Origin: Micropterix aruncella | Lineage: Eukaryota > Arthropoda > Insecta > Lepidoptera > Micropterigidae | Direction of reading: 5' to 3' | DNA length: 64,000 nucleotides | Assembly (NCBI GenBank): GCA_944548615.1 | Contig: OX155961.1 | Coordinates: 33,951,134-34,015,133, forward strand | The notes under the pieces: model-generated | What the model was told of the DNA's origin: nothing | Databases searched by the model: none | Seen by the model: only the letters and a program-made list of their open reading frames with translations | Shown: piece after piece, positions 10,082 to 21,835 of the stretch | Layout of the letters: each line of letters begins with the position of its first letter | Numbering within the stretch: position 1 is the stretch's first letter | Program-made: the position numbers and the translations under genes

Positions 10082-11145
10082 AGCGAATGTTTTCGTGCAG
10101 CTTGGGCCATAAGATTCAATGTGTTCTCGGGTCGGCCCAAATCAAGATTCAGCTCCTGTTCAGTAGATCCTCCTCCCTGGAAAGGACTTTCTCAGGCCTC
10201 ACGGCTGGTGGATCGGTTTTCCCTGGGGGATTGCCCTCTGGCGCTACTGGGCGGTTTGCGCACCGGGATCGGTTGTGCACTCTGACTAATTACTGAAGGA
10301 GTGTGGAGACTGGAAATATACTGTCTTCTAAGCAGCGGAGGTGGATGTTGATCTGTTGTTATGCCACTCTTAAAACGATCTATGAGACACCCGATCTCGA
10401 GTGGCATTACGGGAAAAGACGCCCATGTCCGCGAAAAATTCATATTGAATTACCACTGTAATACAACAGGTAGAGGTCGCGCAAGCGACTTCGGTCTCGT
10501 AACCAGTCGGGAGGACGGAGGTATCCTTAAGGTTAATTCCAGACGGCGATATCCTGCCAAAACTGGTACACTGAGAAAAATATTGGATTTTTTCCCACAA
10601 CCTCGTTTTGTTATTACGGTTTTATACAGAATAATGATGTTTTAATCGTGAGTTTGTTGAATTGCAAGGAATTTTGTTGAAACTCTTTTACTCGATTATA
10701 TGTTTCACCATGTTCCGTACGGGTAATACGAAAATAACAGTATAATGTAGCTTCAGCATCATTCTTGTAACTGACTATAACCTTACGTATGTAATAACAT
10801 GCTGTCATGGTAAAAGCAATATCTCGCTGTGGGCCGTAATGAATGTGCGTTGTAATTACTATGCCCGTGACATGGTAATTACATCGTTACGCGTCATGTT
10901 GATATATACGTACGGAACACAGTACATGTTATATACGTAATCATTTTTGAAACGTAATCCCTTTTGAAAGGTGGCCCACTGGGTTACCTTCCTAGTGCCT
11001 CGCTGTAAGGCGTTGGACTCTGGCGGGTTCGTGGCTTTGCTGGACGGTAGATTTGTACCGTCCGAAAGTCTTTTACGCTCACCCCACGGTAGACAGAAAG
11101 ATCATTATCTTTAAAACTTCCTGGGGTGACGGGTTCGCCCGTTGT
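10082..11145 (+). repeat. dispersed repeat D, copy 1, interrupted
   Basis: Blocks 10082-10572 and 10975-11145 align with the two halves of the repeat at 28329-29034 (shared words include TGCAGCTTGGGCCA, GACAATTTGCGCACC-like, AACCAGTCGGGAGGA and GGCGTTGG). The 400 bases between them are absent from the 28.3-kb copy and look like a later insertion, though I see no clear target duplication. The repeat has no convincing coding frame. Other copies are at 22385-22500 and 31660-32085 (minus) and 63815-64000 (plus). Confidence 0.7.
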
Positions 11146-11457
11146 AGGGGACATCTCCAAATGGATATAAAAACTCCATTATTTAACTAATGATAGCAAT
11201 ATTAACGTGAAATTATAAGTGCCGTCTATTGCATTTTTATATAGGCTGATTACGTCACAGAATAATACGGAGCGGCTATGATGCCACGTATTATACTATT
11301 TGAACATTAGGGAGTCTAAGTATTTGAAATTAAATTAAATTAAATTAAAACCGAGACTTTTATGATACAAATATTCAAATGATAATAGCTGCAATTTGAA
11401 AATGCGTTTGTTATTATATGATTCCTTTATTATTACATCCATTATTTTCGAAAAAAG
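11146..11457. other. unassigned AT-rich sequence
   Basis: Contains a short (AAATT)n run near 11328-11348. No gene. Confidence 0.35.
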
Positions 11458-11624
11458 CCTTGAAAATACTGGTCACATTTCCTACTGCTTACAAGTGTGA
11501 AAGTGGATTGTCGTCACTGGTGACAATGAAAACAAAAGCAAGAAACCGATTGAACTTGCGTAAGAAACCGACTTACGATGTGCGCTAGACGAAACTGCAC
11601 CAAATATTAAAGAAATTTTTAGAC
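11458..11624 (+). pseudogene. hAT transposase C-terminal dimerisation fragment
   Basis: The plus strand reads ALKILVTFPTAYKCESGLSS then LVTMKTKARNRLNL, and after a frameshift DLRCALDETAPNIKEIF. This is the signature of the C-terminal dimerisation region of ZBED5-like hAT transposases (FPTTYxCExGFSxLxxxKTKxRNRL). The rest of the gene is missing. It is unrelated in detail to the hAT at 53.6-58.3 kb. Confidence 0.6.
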
Positions 11625-11684
11625 CTAAGCAATATCAACCGTCTTAGTGACTTATCATTTATTGATATACTAATAAAAAAGACA

Positions 11685-12287
11685 AGAAGACAAAGCCCCT
11701 GCCCCCTCCTCGCCCAACCCGCCCAATTTGCCAACCTCCCACCCAACCGCTAATACCTTTCACCCCCCACCCGCGCCAACTCTCAACCCCCTCTCCCCGC
11801 GAACCAATCCCCCCTCACCGACAGTGAATATGTCTGATTAAAATCACGAATGAACTTCTAAGAATTTTTTTGTCTTTTATAGTATTATGTAGTATTTTCA
11901 TAGTATTTGAGTAATATTTTCCCAATAGGATGTAGTATTTCCTAAATACAGCGGAGTTTAAAAAATATTTGTGTCGTTGGTATATGAGATATTCCAAACC
12001 AAAATTTTACAATGTGGTTTCCCATATTTCAAGTCTTTAGGTCCAATATTTTGAGATTAAAGTATGACTAGCGCGCCACCTGGTGGACCGATTTCAACTA
12101 CAATCTTTTCAACTCTTGTCATGACCAAATGATGTCTGCATGCCGAATTTCAGCCCAATTGGATGAAGCGTTTGGACGCTATCGTGCAGTAATACACACA
12201 GAGTCACAGACATGCAGAATAACGTTCAAATTACTTTCCCACTGCCGGTAAAAAATGCAAAAAAATCGCTTGTCACCCTAAGACTTT
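11685..12287 (+). repeat. dispersed repeat B with pyrimidine-rich tract, copy 1
   Basis: Starts with a C-dominated tract (11698-11819) almost free of G. An AT-rich body and a conserved core follow (TATGACTAGCGCGCC, GCCGAATTTCAGCCCAA, GCGTTTGGACGCTATCG), and it ends CTTGTCACCCTAAGACTTTC. Copies with the same order occur at 33609-34262 (plus) and, reversed, at 21222-21835 and 43725-44195. Confidence 0.7.
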
Positions 12288-12475
12288 CCCGACAAGAAGA
12301 CAACGCCCCCTCGCGCCAAACTTCCTAACCCTCCCTTCAATCTCCCCTCGCCCCAAACCCCTTCACCGCTCCAAACCCCCACTCCTTCCTTATTTTCTCC
12401 CCCCCCCCCCCCGCGTCTCCTACCACCCTCTCTCTCTCCCCCTTCTATCCCCCCTCCACCCATCCTTCCGCCTAA
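12288..12475 (+). repeat. dispersed repeat B, second head-to-tail unit (truncated)
   Basis: Immediately after the end of copy 1, the words GACAAGAAGACAACGCCCC and a second C-rich tract repeat the start of the first unit (11680-11710). This shows a head-to-tail junction. The unit breaks off at about 12475. Confidence 0.6.
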
Positions 12476-12686
12476 TAAATTTTAATGGGTATCCAGACGG
12501 CAAAAATCGCCATAGTCCAAAATAGACGACACAAGATGTTGTTTTACTCCAACTGGTAGGAATTTCTTCAACCTTCGAAGACTATAAAGCCATTAAAGAA
12601 ACATTCATTAACGAAACGGAAACATTATAACCGAAAAGTTTTCGCGTGAAGTTTCACCATGACATGAAACAGAATGATGTATAAAA

Positions 12687-12708
12687 TAATAATAATAATA
12701 ATAATAAA
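12687..12708 (+). repeat. (AAT)n microsatellite
   Basis: Seven ATA/AAT units in a row. No coding context. Confidence 0.8.
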
Positions 12709-13089
12709 ACGCTTTATTCTTAGGAAAAGGCGAGCTTATTGCCTGCAGGCAATATTTTAGAGCTAACCTATACTATTGTATGGATATTATTTGCTAGTAG
12801 ACTACATAACTTAACCTATGTAAAGAGTATGACAAATAAAATAATAGAGGATAGAAAGAAATTTTATTTTATTTTTTATTTTATTTTATTTATTTATCCT
12901 ATATTTTATAGTTACATAAAATAGATATTATAGTTACATAAAGACAAATTCTTTGGTTTAGACAAAAAAAAATGCGGTGAGGTGACCGAAGTTGATTACG
13001 TAATCAGGACGGACACCCCCTCCCTCCCCTCCCCCCCGCCCATGCAATCAAGCGTCAGTCTCAGCTCCAACCCACCCTCCCCCCACGGT
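12709..13089. other. AT-rich sequence ending in a pyrimidine tract
   Basis: The 13015-13083 stretch is a C-rich tract preceded by GGTGAGGTGACC. It may be a degenerate terminus of dispersed repeat B. Otherwise no feature. Confidence 0.35.
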
Positions 13090-13415
13090 AATTACGTATT
13101 TTGTGGACTTTGATGGATTTACAATGATGCCATCTAATTGAACCTATTTGTATTTTTTTTAACGTTCTTACATAAATACATATTTTCGTCATGAAACAAC
13201 CGCATTTTTTCGTTTCTGGCTGTTTTAAACCAACAAGATGTTATCAATATATCATTTTGCTGAAGTATTTACCTTCGATTTATCGGAAAGCGGAGCATCA
13301 AAAGAATCAATCTGTTTCTTGATTGAAACTGAAACCCGCCACCCTTCACATTGTAACCGTTGACCCATTTTTCACTGCGTGTTTCAATACCTCCACATTT
13401 CATACATAATATGTT
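13090..13415 (+). repeat. dispersed repeat C, copy 1
   Basis: Aligns along its length with 20830-21175: shared words GATGGATTTA, GTTCTTACATAAATA, GGAGCATCAAA, TTGATTGAAACTGAAACCCG and TTTCAATACCTC. No coding frame. Function unknown. Confidence 0.65.
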
Positions 13416-14275
13416 ATACGGAGCATAGTAAAATAAGAACAGTATAACATCTCCATAGTCCGCACCGATTTCGCTCTCATTAAAGCGCCCGTTGTCCGTA
13501 CGCTACCACTACATAGATTCTCGAGCGACTCGGTGCTAGCCAGTCATGGCTGTCGCGCGACAGCTAAGTATACAAAAGTGGAATGTTTTCTCTACAGGTT
13601 GAAAGTACATTTACGAGTTTTTACATTTACGTTACGAAATTATATTTACGAGGTAACGTTTATTGTTCATTTGCGTAGGTAAGTATGTGTCTAGGTAAGT
13701 CGGTGAATAGGTATGTAAGTTCGTAGGTAAATAGGTAGGTAGATGCGTTTTTGTTAAGTCCCTACTTTAATTTACTAAAATGTAGGTATTTTGAACAGAT
13801 GCAACAAGTGATGAATGCTGTCACACAAAGTCAGCACTAACTCATATATTCTGTTGCAGTACAATGTTGGGAACCGACTCTTGATCTATAAAACAAAAAT
13901 ACATAAACAGACATAATAAAAAGAATTGCATTTCTGCTTTAATGGGATCACAACTTGTTAATTGTGTACCTATGTTTGTTGTGGCAACTCTGGTGGTTCG
14001 GCGAAGCGTAGGTATTTATTTCGAAAACGGGCTCGATATGTCCTACTGATACTATTATACTATGTACGGAGTGTAAATAATGCGGAAAGGATTGATATTG
14101 GGCAGAAATGGTCGGATAGTGTAGAATTGGGGTATTTAGAGAGCTGTTAAAATCAGTCGAATACGAATCAGATACGAGAATTTATTTATTTACTTATTTT
14201 TATTTATTGGTTAAATAGACATTCTAGTGCAAGTGAACAAAAGAAAAGAAAAATAATGTACAATTTAGGATTTTA
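13416..14275. other. unassigned sequence with degenerate GTAGGTA motif run
   Basis: A GTAGGTAA-like degenerate tandem motif lies at 13670-13745. A GC-richer patch at 13480-13570 contains the palindrome CTGTCGCGCGACAG. No gene can be supported. Confidence 0.4.
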
Positions 14276-14432
14276 TTTATTTATTTTATTTATTTATTTA
14301 AGAATTAATTACTATAAAACATTGATTAGCTTATAAAAATACCAGGAACCGAATGGCAAAACCTTAACCTTTTGCTTATTTGTTTCTGTCACCCAACTGG
14401 GACTAGCCCGTTCTAGGGTGGACAGGACATAC
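14276..14432 (-). mobile_element. 3'-terminal fragment of LINE E in inverted orientation
   Basis: Reverse complement of the 3' end of the LINE at 16574-20092, including the nested hairpin (14386-14425) and the AATA-type tail. Only the last 150 bases are present, as expected of a strongly 5'-truncated copy. Confidence 0.8.
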
Positions 14433-14519
14433 CGTTAGGTATATGTTACATTTAGCAGTAATTTATACCGTCTAAATTTAGGTATACATCTGTCTGAGCC
14501 CAGGTTAAATGGCGTATAC

Positions 14520-14680
14520 ATTATTTAAATGTTTATTTTTATAATGTGCAAGTAAAGTGCAACCGAGCCCGCCTTGCTAGGCAGTCCTGTGTTAAGGTGG
14601 GCTCACTTCCTGAGTCATATTGAAATGGCACGGTTATGTCAGAAATAAAGAAAAGTATATTATATTATATTTATAACTAA
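14520..14680 (-). mobile_element. 3' UTR fragment of another LINE
   Basis: On the minus strand an 11-bp stem (GAGCCCACCTT / AAGGCGGGCTC, 14594-14604 with 14565-14575) encloses an inner AGG-ACTG-CCT hairpin. A TTATAAAAATAAAC tail follows. The layout matches the 3' ends of the other LINEs in this window. No coding part remains. Confidence 0.5.
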
Positions 14681-14925
14681 ATATTTTGAAATAGAAATAG
14701 AAATAGAAATAGAAATATTTTTATTGTCCGAAATTGTGGTGGTACATTTATGGTGATAATGCGTAAAACTATGTATCTCACAATTACCTGTTATTAAAAC
14801 AGATTGACAAATTTACTTATCTGCTAAATTGACTTATCTGCTAATTGTAATATCTTATTAAAAATGTAATTATTTCACTGGTTTAACATGAAAAAATCTA
14901 AACAGACCGGATAAGTAGAACTAAC

Positions 14926-15160
14926 AGTAGAAGACAATTAGAAGAAAAAAACACCAATAATATAAAAAATAAAGAAAAAATCAAAATCAAGGAATAATCA
15001 AAATTCCGCCTATAAATACGAAATGTATATAATTTAAAATGTAACAGTAGAAAACAATTAATAAAAAATTATTCACCAATAATATAAAAAATAATGAAAA
15101 AAAATCAAAATCAAGGAATAGTCAAAAATCCGCCTATAAATACGAAATGTATATAATTGA
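14926..15160. repeat. two-copy tandem repeat of about 118 bp in LINE C 3' UTR
   Basis: The words AACAGTAGAA, CACCAATAATATAAAAAATA, ATCAAAATCAAGGAATA and CCGCCTATAAATACGAAATG occur twice in the same order about 118 bases apart. The two units differ at scattered positions. Confidence 0.8.
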
Positions 15161-15227
15161 AAATTTGTAATCTTCCTAATTGAATTATTGTAAAAACAAA
15201 ATGAAAATGCATGCCTACAATATAATA

Positions 15228-16147
15228 TTATGAGAAATATTCGTTTAATGTGTAAAAGCTTTTATCGATAAGCCATTTTTTCAACGCTGCGGTAAACCCT
15301 TTTCCTTTTATTTCTTTGATATTTGCAGGTAGGTGGTTATAGATTTTTATTGCATTGTATAACATTCCTTTTTTAAATAGAGTTAAATTTGGCTTGGGTG
15401 CTTGTAGCTCATGTTTATTTCGTGTGTTATAGCCGTGTTCAACATTGTTTTTTTGAAATACTGATCGTGGTCCCTTATAATTTTGCAGGTTTCCAAGATG
15501 TATATCGATATAAACGTTAGCACAAACTCCTTTTTAAATAGTGGTTTGCAGCTGTCAGTCTTTGGAATTCCACATATTATTCGTAAGCATCGTTTTTGTA
15601 CTATGAATATTTCCTCTGCGTTTACCGAATTGCCCCAAAGCGTAATTCCATATTTTATGCAGGCGTAAATATATGCATAACATGCCATAAAGGCTGTTTT
15701 TTTATCTGTAGTTCGTTTTAAAATCCTTAGAGCGTAGCAAAATTTTGAAATTTTTATTTTTACATCTTCGACATGGGCTTTCCTGTTCAAATTACAGTCG
15801 ATTGTTATCCCTAGTAATTTGAATTTTTGCACCATATCAATAACCTGAGCGTTATGTTTAATTTCGAATTTGTACTTTTGTGCTTGATAGGAATGAAATT
15901 GCATACATTTTGTTTTTTCCGCATCTACACTTAAATTATTTGACCCTAACCATTCAGTTACTTCTATAAAGCTTGTGTTTGCGCTGCTTTCCACATCAGC
16001 TTTAGTATGGCCCCCAATTAAGATAGAAGTGTCGTCGGCGAATAGGATTATTTTCTGTTGTGTCGCTAAAGGAAGTTCGTTTACATATATTATAAACAGC
16101 AAGCAACCGAGGACGCTTCCCTGCGGAATACCATGCTGTGTTTTTAC
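15228..16147 (-). pseudogene. RT palm/thumb of LINE C
   Basis: Motif B (HGIPQGSVLGCLLFIIYVNE) and motif C (LFADDTSILIGG) are intact, followed by KFKLLGITIDCNLN, YIYACIKYGITLWGNS and FIVQKRCLRIICGI. Motif A is missing because of 5' truncation. The open frame stops at 15383. The genuine C-terminus (LFKKGMLYNAIKIYNHLP and KKWLIDKSFYTLNEYFS) continues in another frame to a TAA at 15228, so there is one frameshift near 15390. Confidence 0.82.
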
Positions 16148-16150
16148 CGC

Positions 16151-16573
16151 AGATTACGTCATACAAATATGAATACCGCCCTTTTAGCCGCGTTGGTGGC
16201 TGCCGCGTCGCGTTCATACAAATTTTATTCTTATTGTTATAATATTGCTCAGATATATTATATTATAATATTCATATATTCATATAATATTCATATATAT
16301 TATATTATAATATTCATATATTATTTTTACATTTTTACGATTTTGATAAAATTTATGCCGTATACATTTTTAGCTATCTATTATTTTATCCTTTTTTTGA
16401 TAATTTAAATGATGTATGTGATGACGAAGAATTAATATTGAAAATATCTATTAGCATATATTTATTTTTAGCAATGTGCCTAAGTTTTATGTCCTTAAGA
16501 CTCATAATATTATTCGATCAATATATCTTTCATTTTGCCATTGATGTAATGATTTTTACCACAACGCATAACA
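16151..16573. other. AT-rich sequence with TTCATATATTATATTA repeats
   Basis: A degenerate AT repeat lies at 16255-16325. It may include the 5' UTR of LINE E, but no boundary is visible. Confidence 0.4.
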
Positions 16574-17618
16574 ATGGATCATGACATGAACTTTATTAGT
16601 AATATTGATAATGATAGGCATAATACTGCGGATATAAATATATGCAGGAGCATCCTTTCAGAAAAAAAGGCCTTAAAATTCTTAGCATTGAATATTAGAA
16701 GTTTGAGCAAAAATTACAATAGTCTAGTAATCTTCTTGCAACAACTCAATGTAGACATTGATGTAATTATACTCACTGAAACTTGGAATGGTAAATTTTA
16801 CAGAGAGAAGCATATTCCAGGCATATTCCAGATGAAAAGATTCATAATCTTTTCATACCAACTTTAATCATACTCAAAATGATGGCATTGTTTTATATAT
16901 CAAAGAAAGCTTCAGCTTCTTATCGGTACAAGAAATAGCTTTCCCTGAAGCAAATTGCTTGCAAATAAACATAGATGAAGCCACAAGTCTACTTGCTATT
17001 TATCGAAGCCAATCTATAAATAATATCAACTACTTCTTAGAAAGCCTTAATACACTTTTATGCTCTAATAGAAATTCTCAAAATCTGTACCTGTGCGGTG
17101 ACTTGAATATCTCTATAGCAGGAACTCTGCATCCACAATCTGAGGAATATCTAAACGTCCTAATGCTACATGGTCTCCGACCTGAGATAATTCATCCAAC
17201 GCGCGAATATAACAATAGCAGCAGTTGCATAGATCATGTCATGGTTCGAACCAAAAACCTAATCTCGACCATTGTATACAAAAATTCAATTACAGATCAC
17301 TATATAATCTTCTTTAAGATGGCCGCTAAGGGAAGTAATAACATTGTACATCCAAACAAGCAAATAAAGAAATTAATTAATTATGATAAAGTAGTTTACA
17401 AAATCAGCCAACATGATTGGAATGAGTTATATCAGATTAGGGATGCTATCGACGCCTATAACTTATTTTTTTCCAACTTGAGTAACATTATACAGAAACA
17501 TACAACATCGAAAACTGTAATTATAAAACATAAAAATAAAAAAAATACACCGTGGATTACTGATGGACTTCTCTTTTGTATTCACAGGCGTGATAAAATG
17601 CACGCAGCGTTAAGATAA
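16574..17618 (+). pseudogene. endonuclease of LINE E
   Basis: The first piece (16574-16867) carries LALNIRSLSKN and LTETW (catalytic Asn and Glu). The second (16959-17618) carries CGDLNISI (Asp/Asn), SCIDHVMV and ITDHY (terminal Asp-His). These are all the catalytic motifs of AP-type LINE endonucleases. Between them the frame is broken by the direct repeat GCATATTCCAG (16810-16820 and 16821-16831), plus at least one more offset. Confidence 0.8.
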
Positions 17619-17633
17619 ACACCAGACAATGCA

Positions 17634-19518
17634 ATGCTGAGGCAGAAATACACTCGTTATCGAAATTTGTGTAATAAAATTATTAAATTGACTAAGCAGC
17701 AATACTTTAAAAAACAAATAACTGACTCAGCCGGGGACCCACGAAAAATCTGGATAAATATAAAAGAAGCGGCGAATTATAAAAATAGAAAGGATGTAAA
17801 TTTAAATAGTATTAAAATTGACAATCAAATTATTACAATGAAAGATAATCCTGAAAAGTTACTAAATTGTACAAATAGTCATTTTTGTAATGTTGGCTCC
17901 AAACTAGCAGAAAAGTTTCGTGGGATAAATAGTTCTGTAATTACTGACCAAAGTAAATCTGATACGTTACCTGTGTCCATGTACCTAACGCCTACAAATA
18001 GAGACGAAGTTAAGAAAGTAATAGGCAGCCTTAATAATAGGTCAGCGGTGGGGGATGATGGGGTCGGGTGCTTTTATTATTAATGTGAGTTTTAGAAGCG
18101 GAATTTTTCCTGACAAATTAAAAATTGCCAAAGTAATTCCCATACATAAAGGGGGAGATAAGCAGGACCTCAATAACTATCGACCTATATCCATTCTAAA
18201 CACGATCTCCAAAATCTTCGAGAAAGTTGCAAAGGCGAGACTCTATAAATTTTTAATTGAAAATAAAATACTCTCAGACAATCAGTTCGGTTTTAGGGAA
18301 GGTTTAGGGACAACAGACGCTATAGATGCCTTAACAGAATTTATAGTCGAAACGGTGGATAAAGGAGACAAGTGCCTAGGAGTTTTCCTTGACCTTGCAA
18401 AGGCTTTTGACTCCGTTCCTCATAATATATTATTATGCAAACTGAGCAGTGTAGGAATTAACTATACAAGTCTTAAATGGTTTGATAGTTACCTATCCAA
18501 CAGGGTACAAAGTGTCACCATCCAGGGCCTCCAGAGTAAAAGCCAGCATCTGACGTATGGTGTGCCACAGGGTAGCGTTTTGGGACCCATTTTATTCCTC
18601 GTCTACATAAATGACCTATGTCAGTTACCAGTAGGTAAAATCATCACATATGCCGATGACACTGTTATACTATTCAAGGGTTCAAACTGGGATTACACAT
18701 TTGAGAAAGCAAACGAGGGCATGGAAATTGTTAAAAATTGGATAGGAAACTTTATGTTGACGCTTAATGTTGGCAAAACCAAATACATGCCATTTAGTAT
18801 AACAACCAGAGGTCAACCCACTACTAATAAAACTATTGTAATACACGAATGCGATAGCATAGAGTCTTGTAACTGTCAGCCTCTACAAAGAGAAATATCT
18901 TGGAAATATCTAGGCATCACTCTAGATTGCTTTCTCCGTTGGGATTCTCATATACATAACTTGGCTACGAAGGTGCGAATCCTTGGATATGTTTTCAAAG
19001 AACTGAGGAATATTCTGGATTCCAAAACACTAAAAACTGTTTATTATGCTTTATGTGAATCGCTTATTGCTTACGGCATAATTGGATGGGGTGGATGTGG
19101 TAAAACCCTGCTAGAGCCATTGCAAGTTGCGCAGAAATTTATATTAAAAATTATTCTACGTAGACCATATCGCCATCCCACTAATGAACTGTATAAAGAA
19201 GCTAAAGTTCTTGATTGTAGGCAACTTTTTCTAAAAACTTCCCTCTTAAGGCTGTTTTTGGACAATAACTCAAATCTAGGAATAATTCAGAACCGGCGAC
19301 CAACGATACAAGTTGTAGAAAATAGCTTAATAATACCCAGAAAGAAAACATCATTTGGTCAAAGACATTACTCTTCCATTGCGCCGAGATTTTACAATCT
19401 GATCAATATGGAAATAAAAATGAATTTGACATTTAGGGAATTCAAAAATAAATTAAAGAAATGGTTATCGAATCATGACAGACTAACCATACATCAAATG
19501 TTAGAAATAATAGTATAA
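17634..19518 (+). pseudogene. reverse transcriptase of LINE E
   Basis: The linker (17634-18050) runs into RSAVGDDGV, the start of the RT fingers. The main frame (18055-19518) then gives VIPIHKGGDKQDLNNYRPIS, FLDLAKAFDSVP (motif A), YGVPQGSVLGPILFLVYIND (motif B) and YADDTVILF (motif C). KYLGITLD, AYGIIGWGG and a C-terminal FGQRHYSSIAPRFYNL follow. At the join the expected 20-30 residues between GDDG and VSFRSGIFP are missing, so a deletion with frame change is likely. The RT catalytic Asp residues are intact. Confidence 0.85.
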
Positions 19519-20092
19519 TAAAACTTAGGTGCACAAATTATTAACATATTTTTAAACTTATATGTTAAGTATTTTTTAACATTGAATTAACTACCAAAAA
19601 ATATTTGACTTTGACAATGAATTATACTTTTAGACTAGGTATTTTTATATTAAATCTTATATTACTTAACATAATATTAAATATTAATGACTGTTTCTTT
19701 CTTTTCTCACATATAACTTTATTTATATTATTTAATCGAATTTTATATTATATTTATTGCCGATTTAATAATGTAATTGCATTTTATTTATTATGTATTT
19801 TTAATATTTTTTATTATTATTATTTTTTATTTTATTCTGAAGACCACATTTTAGGACAATTTAGTGTCATTAGCTTTTAACTAAAACTTGTACATTTGTA
19901 GGCAACCAAGCAATCAAGCAAACTTGATTGTAATATTGGAGTCCTGTCCACCCTAGAACGGGCTAGTCCCAGTTGGGTGACAGAAGCAAATAAGCAAAAG
20001 GTTATGGTTTTGCCATTCGGTTCCTGTTATTTTTGTAAGCTAATCAATGTTTTATAGTAATTAATTCTTAAATAAATAAATAAATAAATAAT

Positions 20093-20829
20093 AGGGTAGG
20101 CAAATAAATGTATAGCCAGCAAACTGAAATGATCATTGACCAATCGACGATTTACAGGGGTTCATACAAGGGGATTTTCGAACGAATAGAACGAAAACAT
20201 ACATATAAAAGTTGATAATACAGTGTGCCGAGAATGGGCATTTTGGGCACACTTTTCCAATAGCTGTAAATCATATACCAATAAGAAGATCTTTTTATGT
20301 AAAACATTAATTACTTGAACGACTGATTTCAATTATGAGCCGTTTCTGAGTTTATATCCTTTAAATTATGGCGAATTACCTGATATCCCCTAGGAACCAT
20401 AACATATACAGGCATTGTATTTTTAATAATATAACCTAAAGATTTTTTTTTTTTTTTAATATAAAATACTACTTTTTGTGATTTAAATATAAAAGTTAGA
20501 CATATGCTGTCGCTGACTTTTTTGTAGGCATTATCAAGCTTTACAAGTTTTCTCTAGAACTTAATCATATATCTCTCATCGTTATAGCAGAGTTAGTTAG
20601 AAACCTTTTCGTTCGACCATTTTTTCTCCGACTTACTTTGCTAATCCAACTACCACGAAAAAGTGTTTTAATTTTTCGGATTAATATATAGCCTATGAAA
20701 CTCACAAATATTGTGGCTTTCTATTGGTAAAAGAATTTTCAAAATCGGTTTAGTAGATCCAGATATTACTTCCTACAACCTAACAAACTTTACCTCTTTA
20801 TAATATTAGTATAGATAATATGGTATACG
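20093..20829 (+). repeat. unassigned sequence ending in a dispersed lepidopteran-type repeat
   Basis: The segment 20685-20817 reads AAAATCGGTTTAGTAG, then AACAAACTTTACCTCTTTAT and AATATTAGTATAGAT. I recall this string as very frequent in lepidopteran genomes at the ends of small dispersed repeats. No coding content is visible in the rest. Confidence 0.5.
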
Positions 20830-21175
20830 AGTATCGGGTCTCTGATGGATTTATAATGTTGCCATCTAATCTAACAAATTTTAATACGTATTGTAATGAA
20901 GGTTCTTACATAAATAACTATTTTTATCGTGAAGTAACCTCATTTTTTGTTGTGCTCGCTCGATGCTGCATTATTTCATTTAAACGAAAAAGATCTCGTA
21001 TTCAATATATTAATTTTCTGAAGATTTGTTTTCCATTAATTGGAAAGAGGAGCATCAAAGGAATCAATCTATCTCTTGATTGAAACTGAAACCCGCCAGA
21101 CTTCACCTTGTAACCGTTAACCCACTTTTACACTTCGTATTTCAATACCTCTATATTTCATACCTAGGTAAATAC
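20830..21175 (+). repeat. dispersed repeat C, copy 2
   Basis: Second copy of the repeat at 13090-13415, same orientation, roughly 75-80 percent similar by eye. No coding frame in common between the copies. Confidence 0.65.
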
Positions 21176-21221
21176 AATGGTTAAATAGGCATTTAGGTAA
21201 ATACATTGCCTCCGAATTACA

Positions 21222-21835
21222 GAAATTTTACATTCCCAGCAGAGAGAAAGTATTGTGAACGCACTTCTGTGTGGCGGTGACTCTGTGTGTATTCCTCTTC
21301 AATAGCGCCGAAACGCTTCATCCGATTGAGCTGAAATTTGGCATGCAGGCATCATTTGAAAAGATTGTGGTTGAAGTGGTCCACCGGGAACCGCGCTAGT
21401 CATACTTCAATGTCAAAATATTTTACTTAAAGACTTGGAATTCGCGAAACCACATTGTGAAACTACATAATTTTTAAACTCCACCATATTTAGGAAAATA
21501 CTACATCATATTGAAAAAATACTACTCAAATGCTACAAAAATACTACTACAAGCCTACAAAAATCTTATAATTACATTCGCAATTTTAGACCGTGAATAC
21601 ACGTCCGATTTTTTCTATACAATATAGAAAAGATCGTATAGAAAAAATCGGACGTGTATTCCCGGCCCTAATCGGACACATTCACTATCTGGGGGAGGGG
21701 GTGGCGCGGGGGGTGGGGTTTAGTTGGTGGTGGGGGGAGGGGGGTTGGCAAGGAGGGAGGTCAGCGCTCAAGGGGGGAGGGGGGAATTGTCTACTTACCG
21801 GGAACGACTTGAGGTGACCGATTTGTTTGTCATAG
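21222..21835 (-). repeat. dispersed repeat B, copy 3 (reverse)
   Basis: Reverse orientation of the repeat at 11685: GAACGCACTT, then AATAGCGCCGAAACGCTTCA, the TCATACTTCAATGTC core, an AT-rich body and a G-dominated tract at 21690-21785. It ends with GACTTGAGGTGACCGATTTG. A perfect 26-bp hairpin (21595-21661) sits in its body. Confidence 0.7.

Larger units (their letters stand above)
14690..16150 (-). mobile_element. 5'-truncated Jockey/CR1-like LINE (C)
   Basis: Minus-strand copy that begins within the RT palm (VKTQHGIPQGSVLG near 16145) and ends with a TTTCTA repeat tail at 14690-14720. Its 3' UTR contains a tandem duplication (14926-15160). The sequence upstream of 16150 is unrelated AT-rich DNA, so truncation occurred on integration. 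Confidence 0.8.
16574..20092 (+). mobile_element. Jockey/CR1-like LINE E, nearly full ORF2, decayed
   Basis: Endonuclease, linker and RT on the plus strand are followed by a 570-base 3' UTR with a nested hairpin (19944-19983) and an AATA repeat tail (20066-20092). There is no RNase H and no LTR. Breaks are an 11-bp tandem duplication at 16810-16831, a further shift near 16850, a stop around 17618 and an apparent deletion near 18060. No ORF1 is seen upstream. Confidence 0.85.

Noticed and set aside
12278..12463. Gly/Glu/Arg-rich minus frame over the C-rich tract
   Set aside because: It is the translation of a low-complexity pyrimidine tract of repeat B, not a protein.
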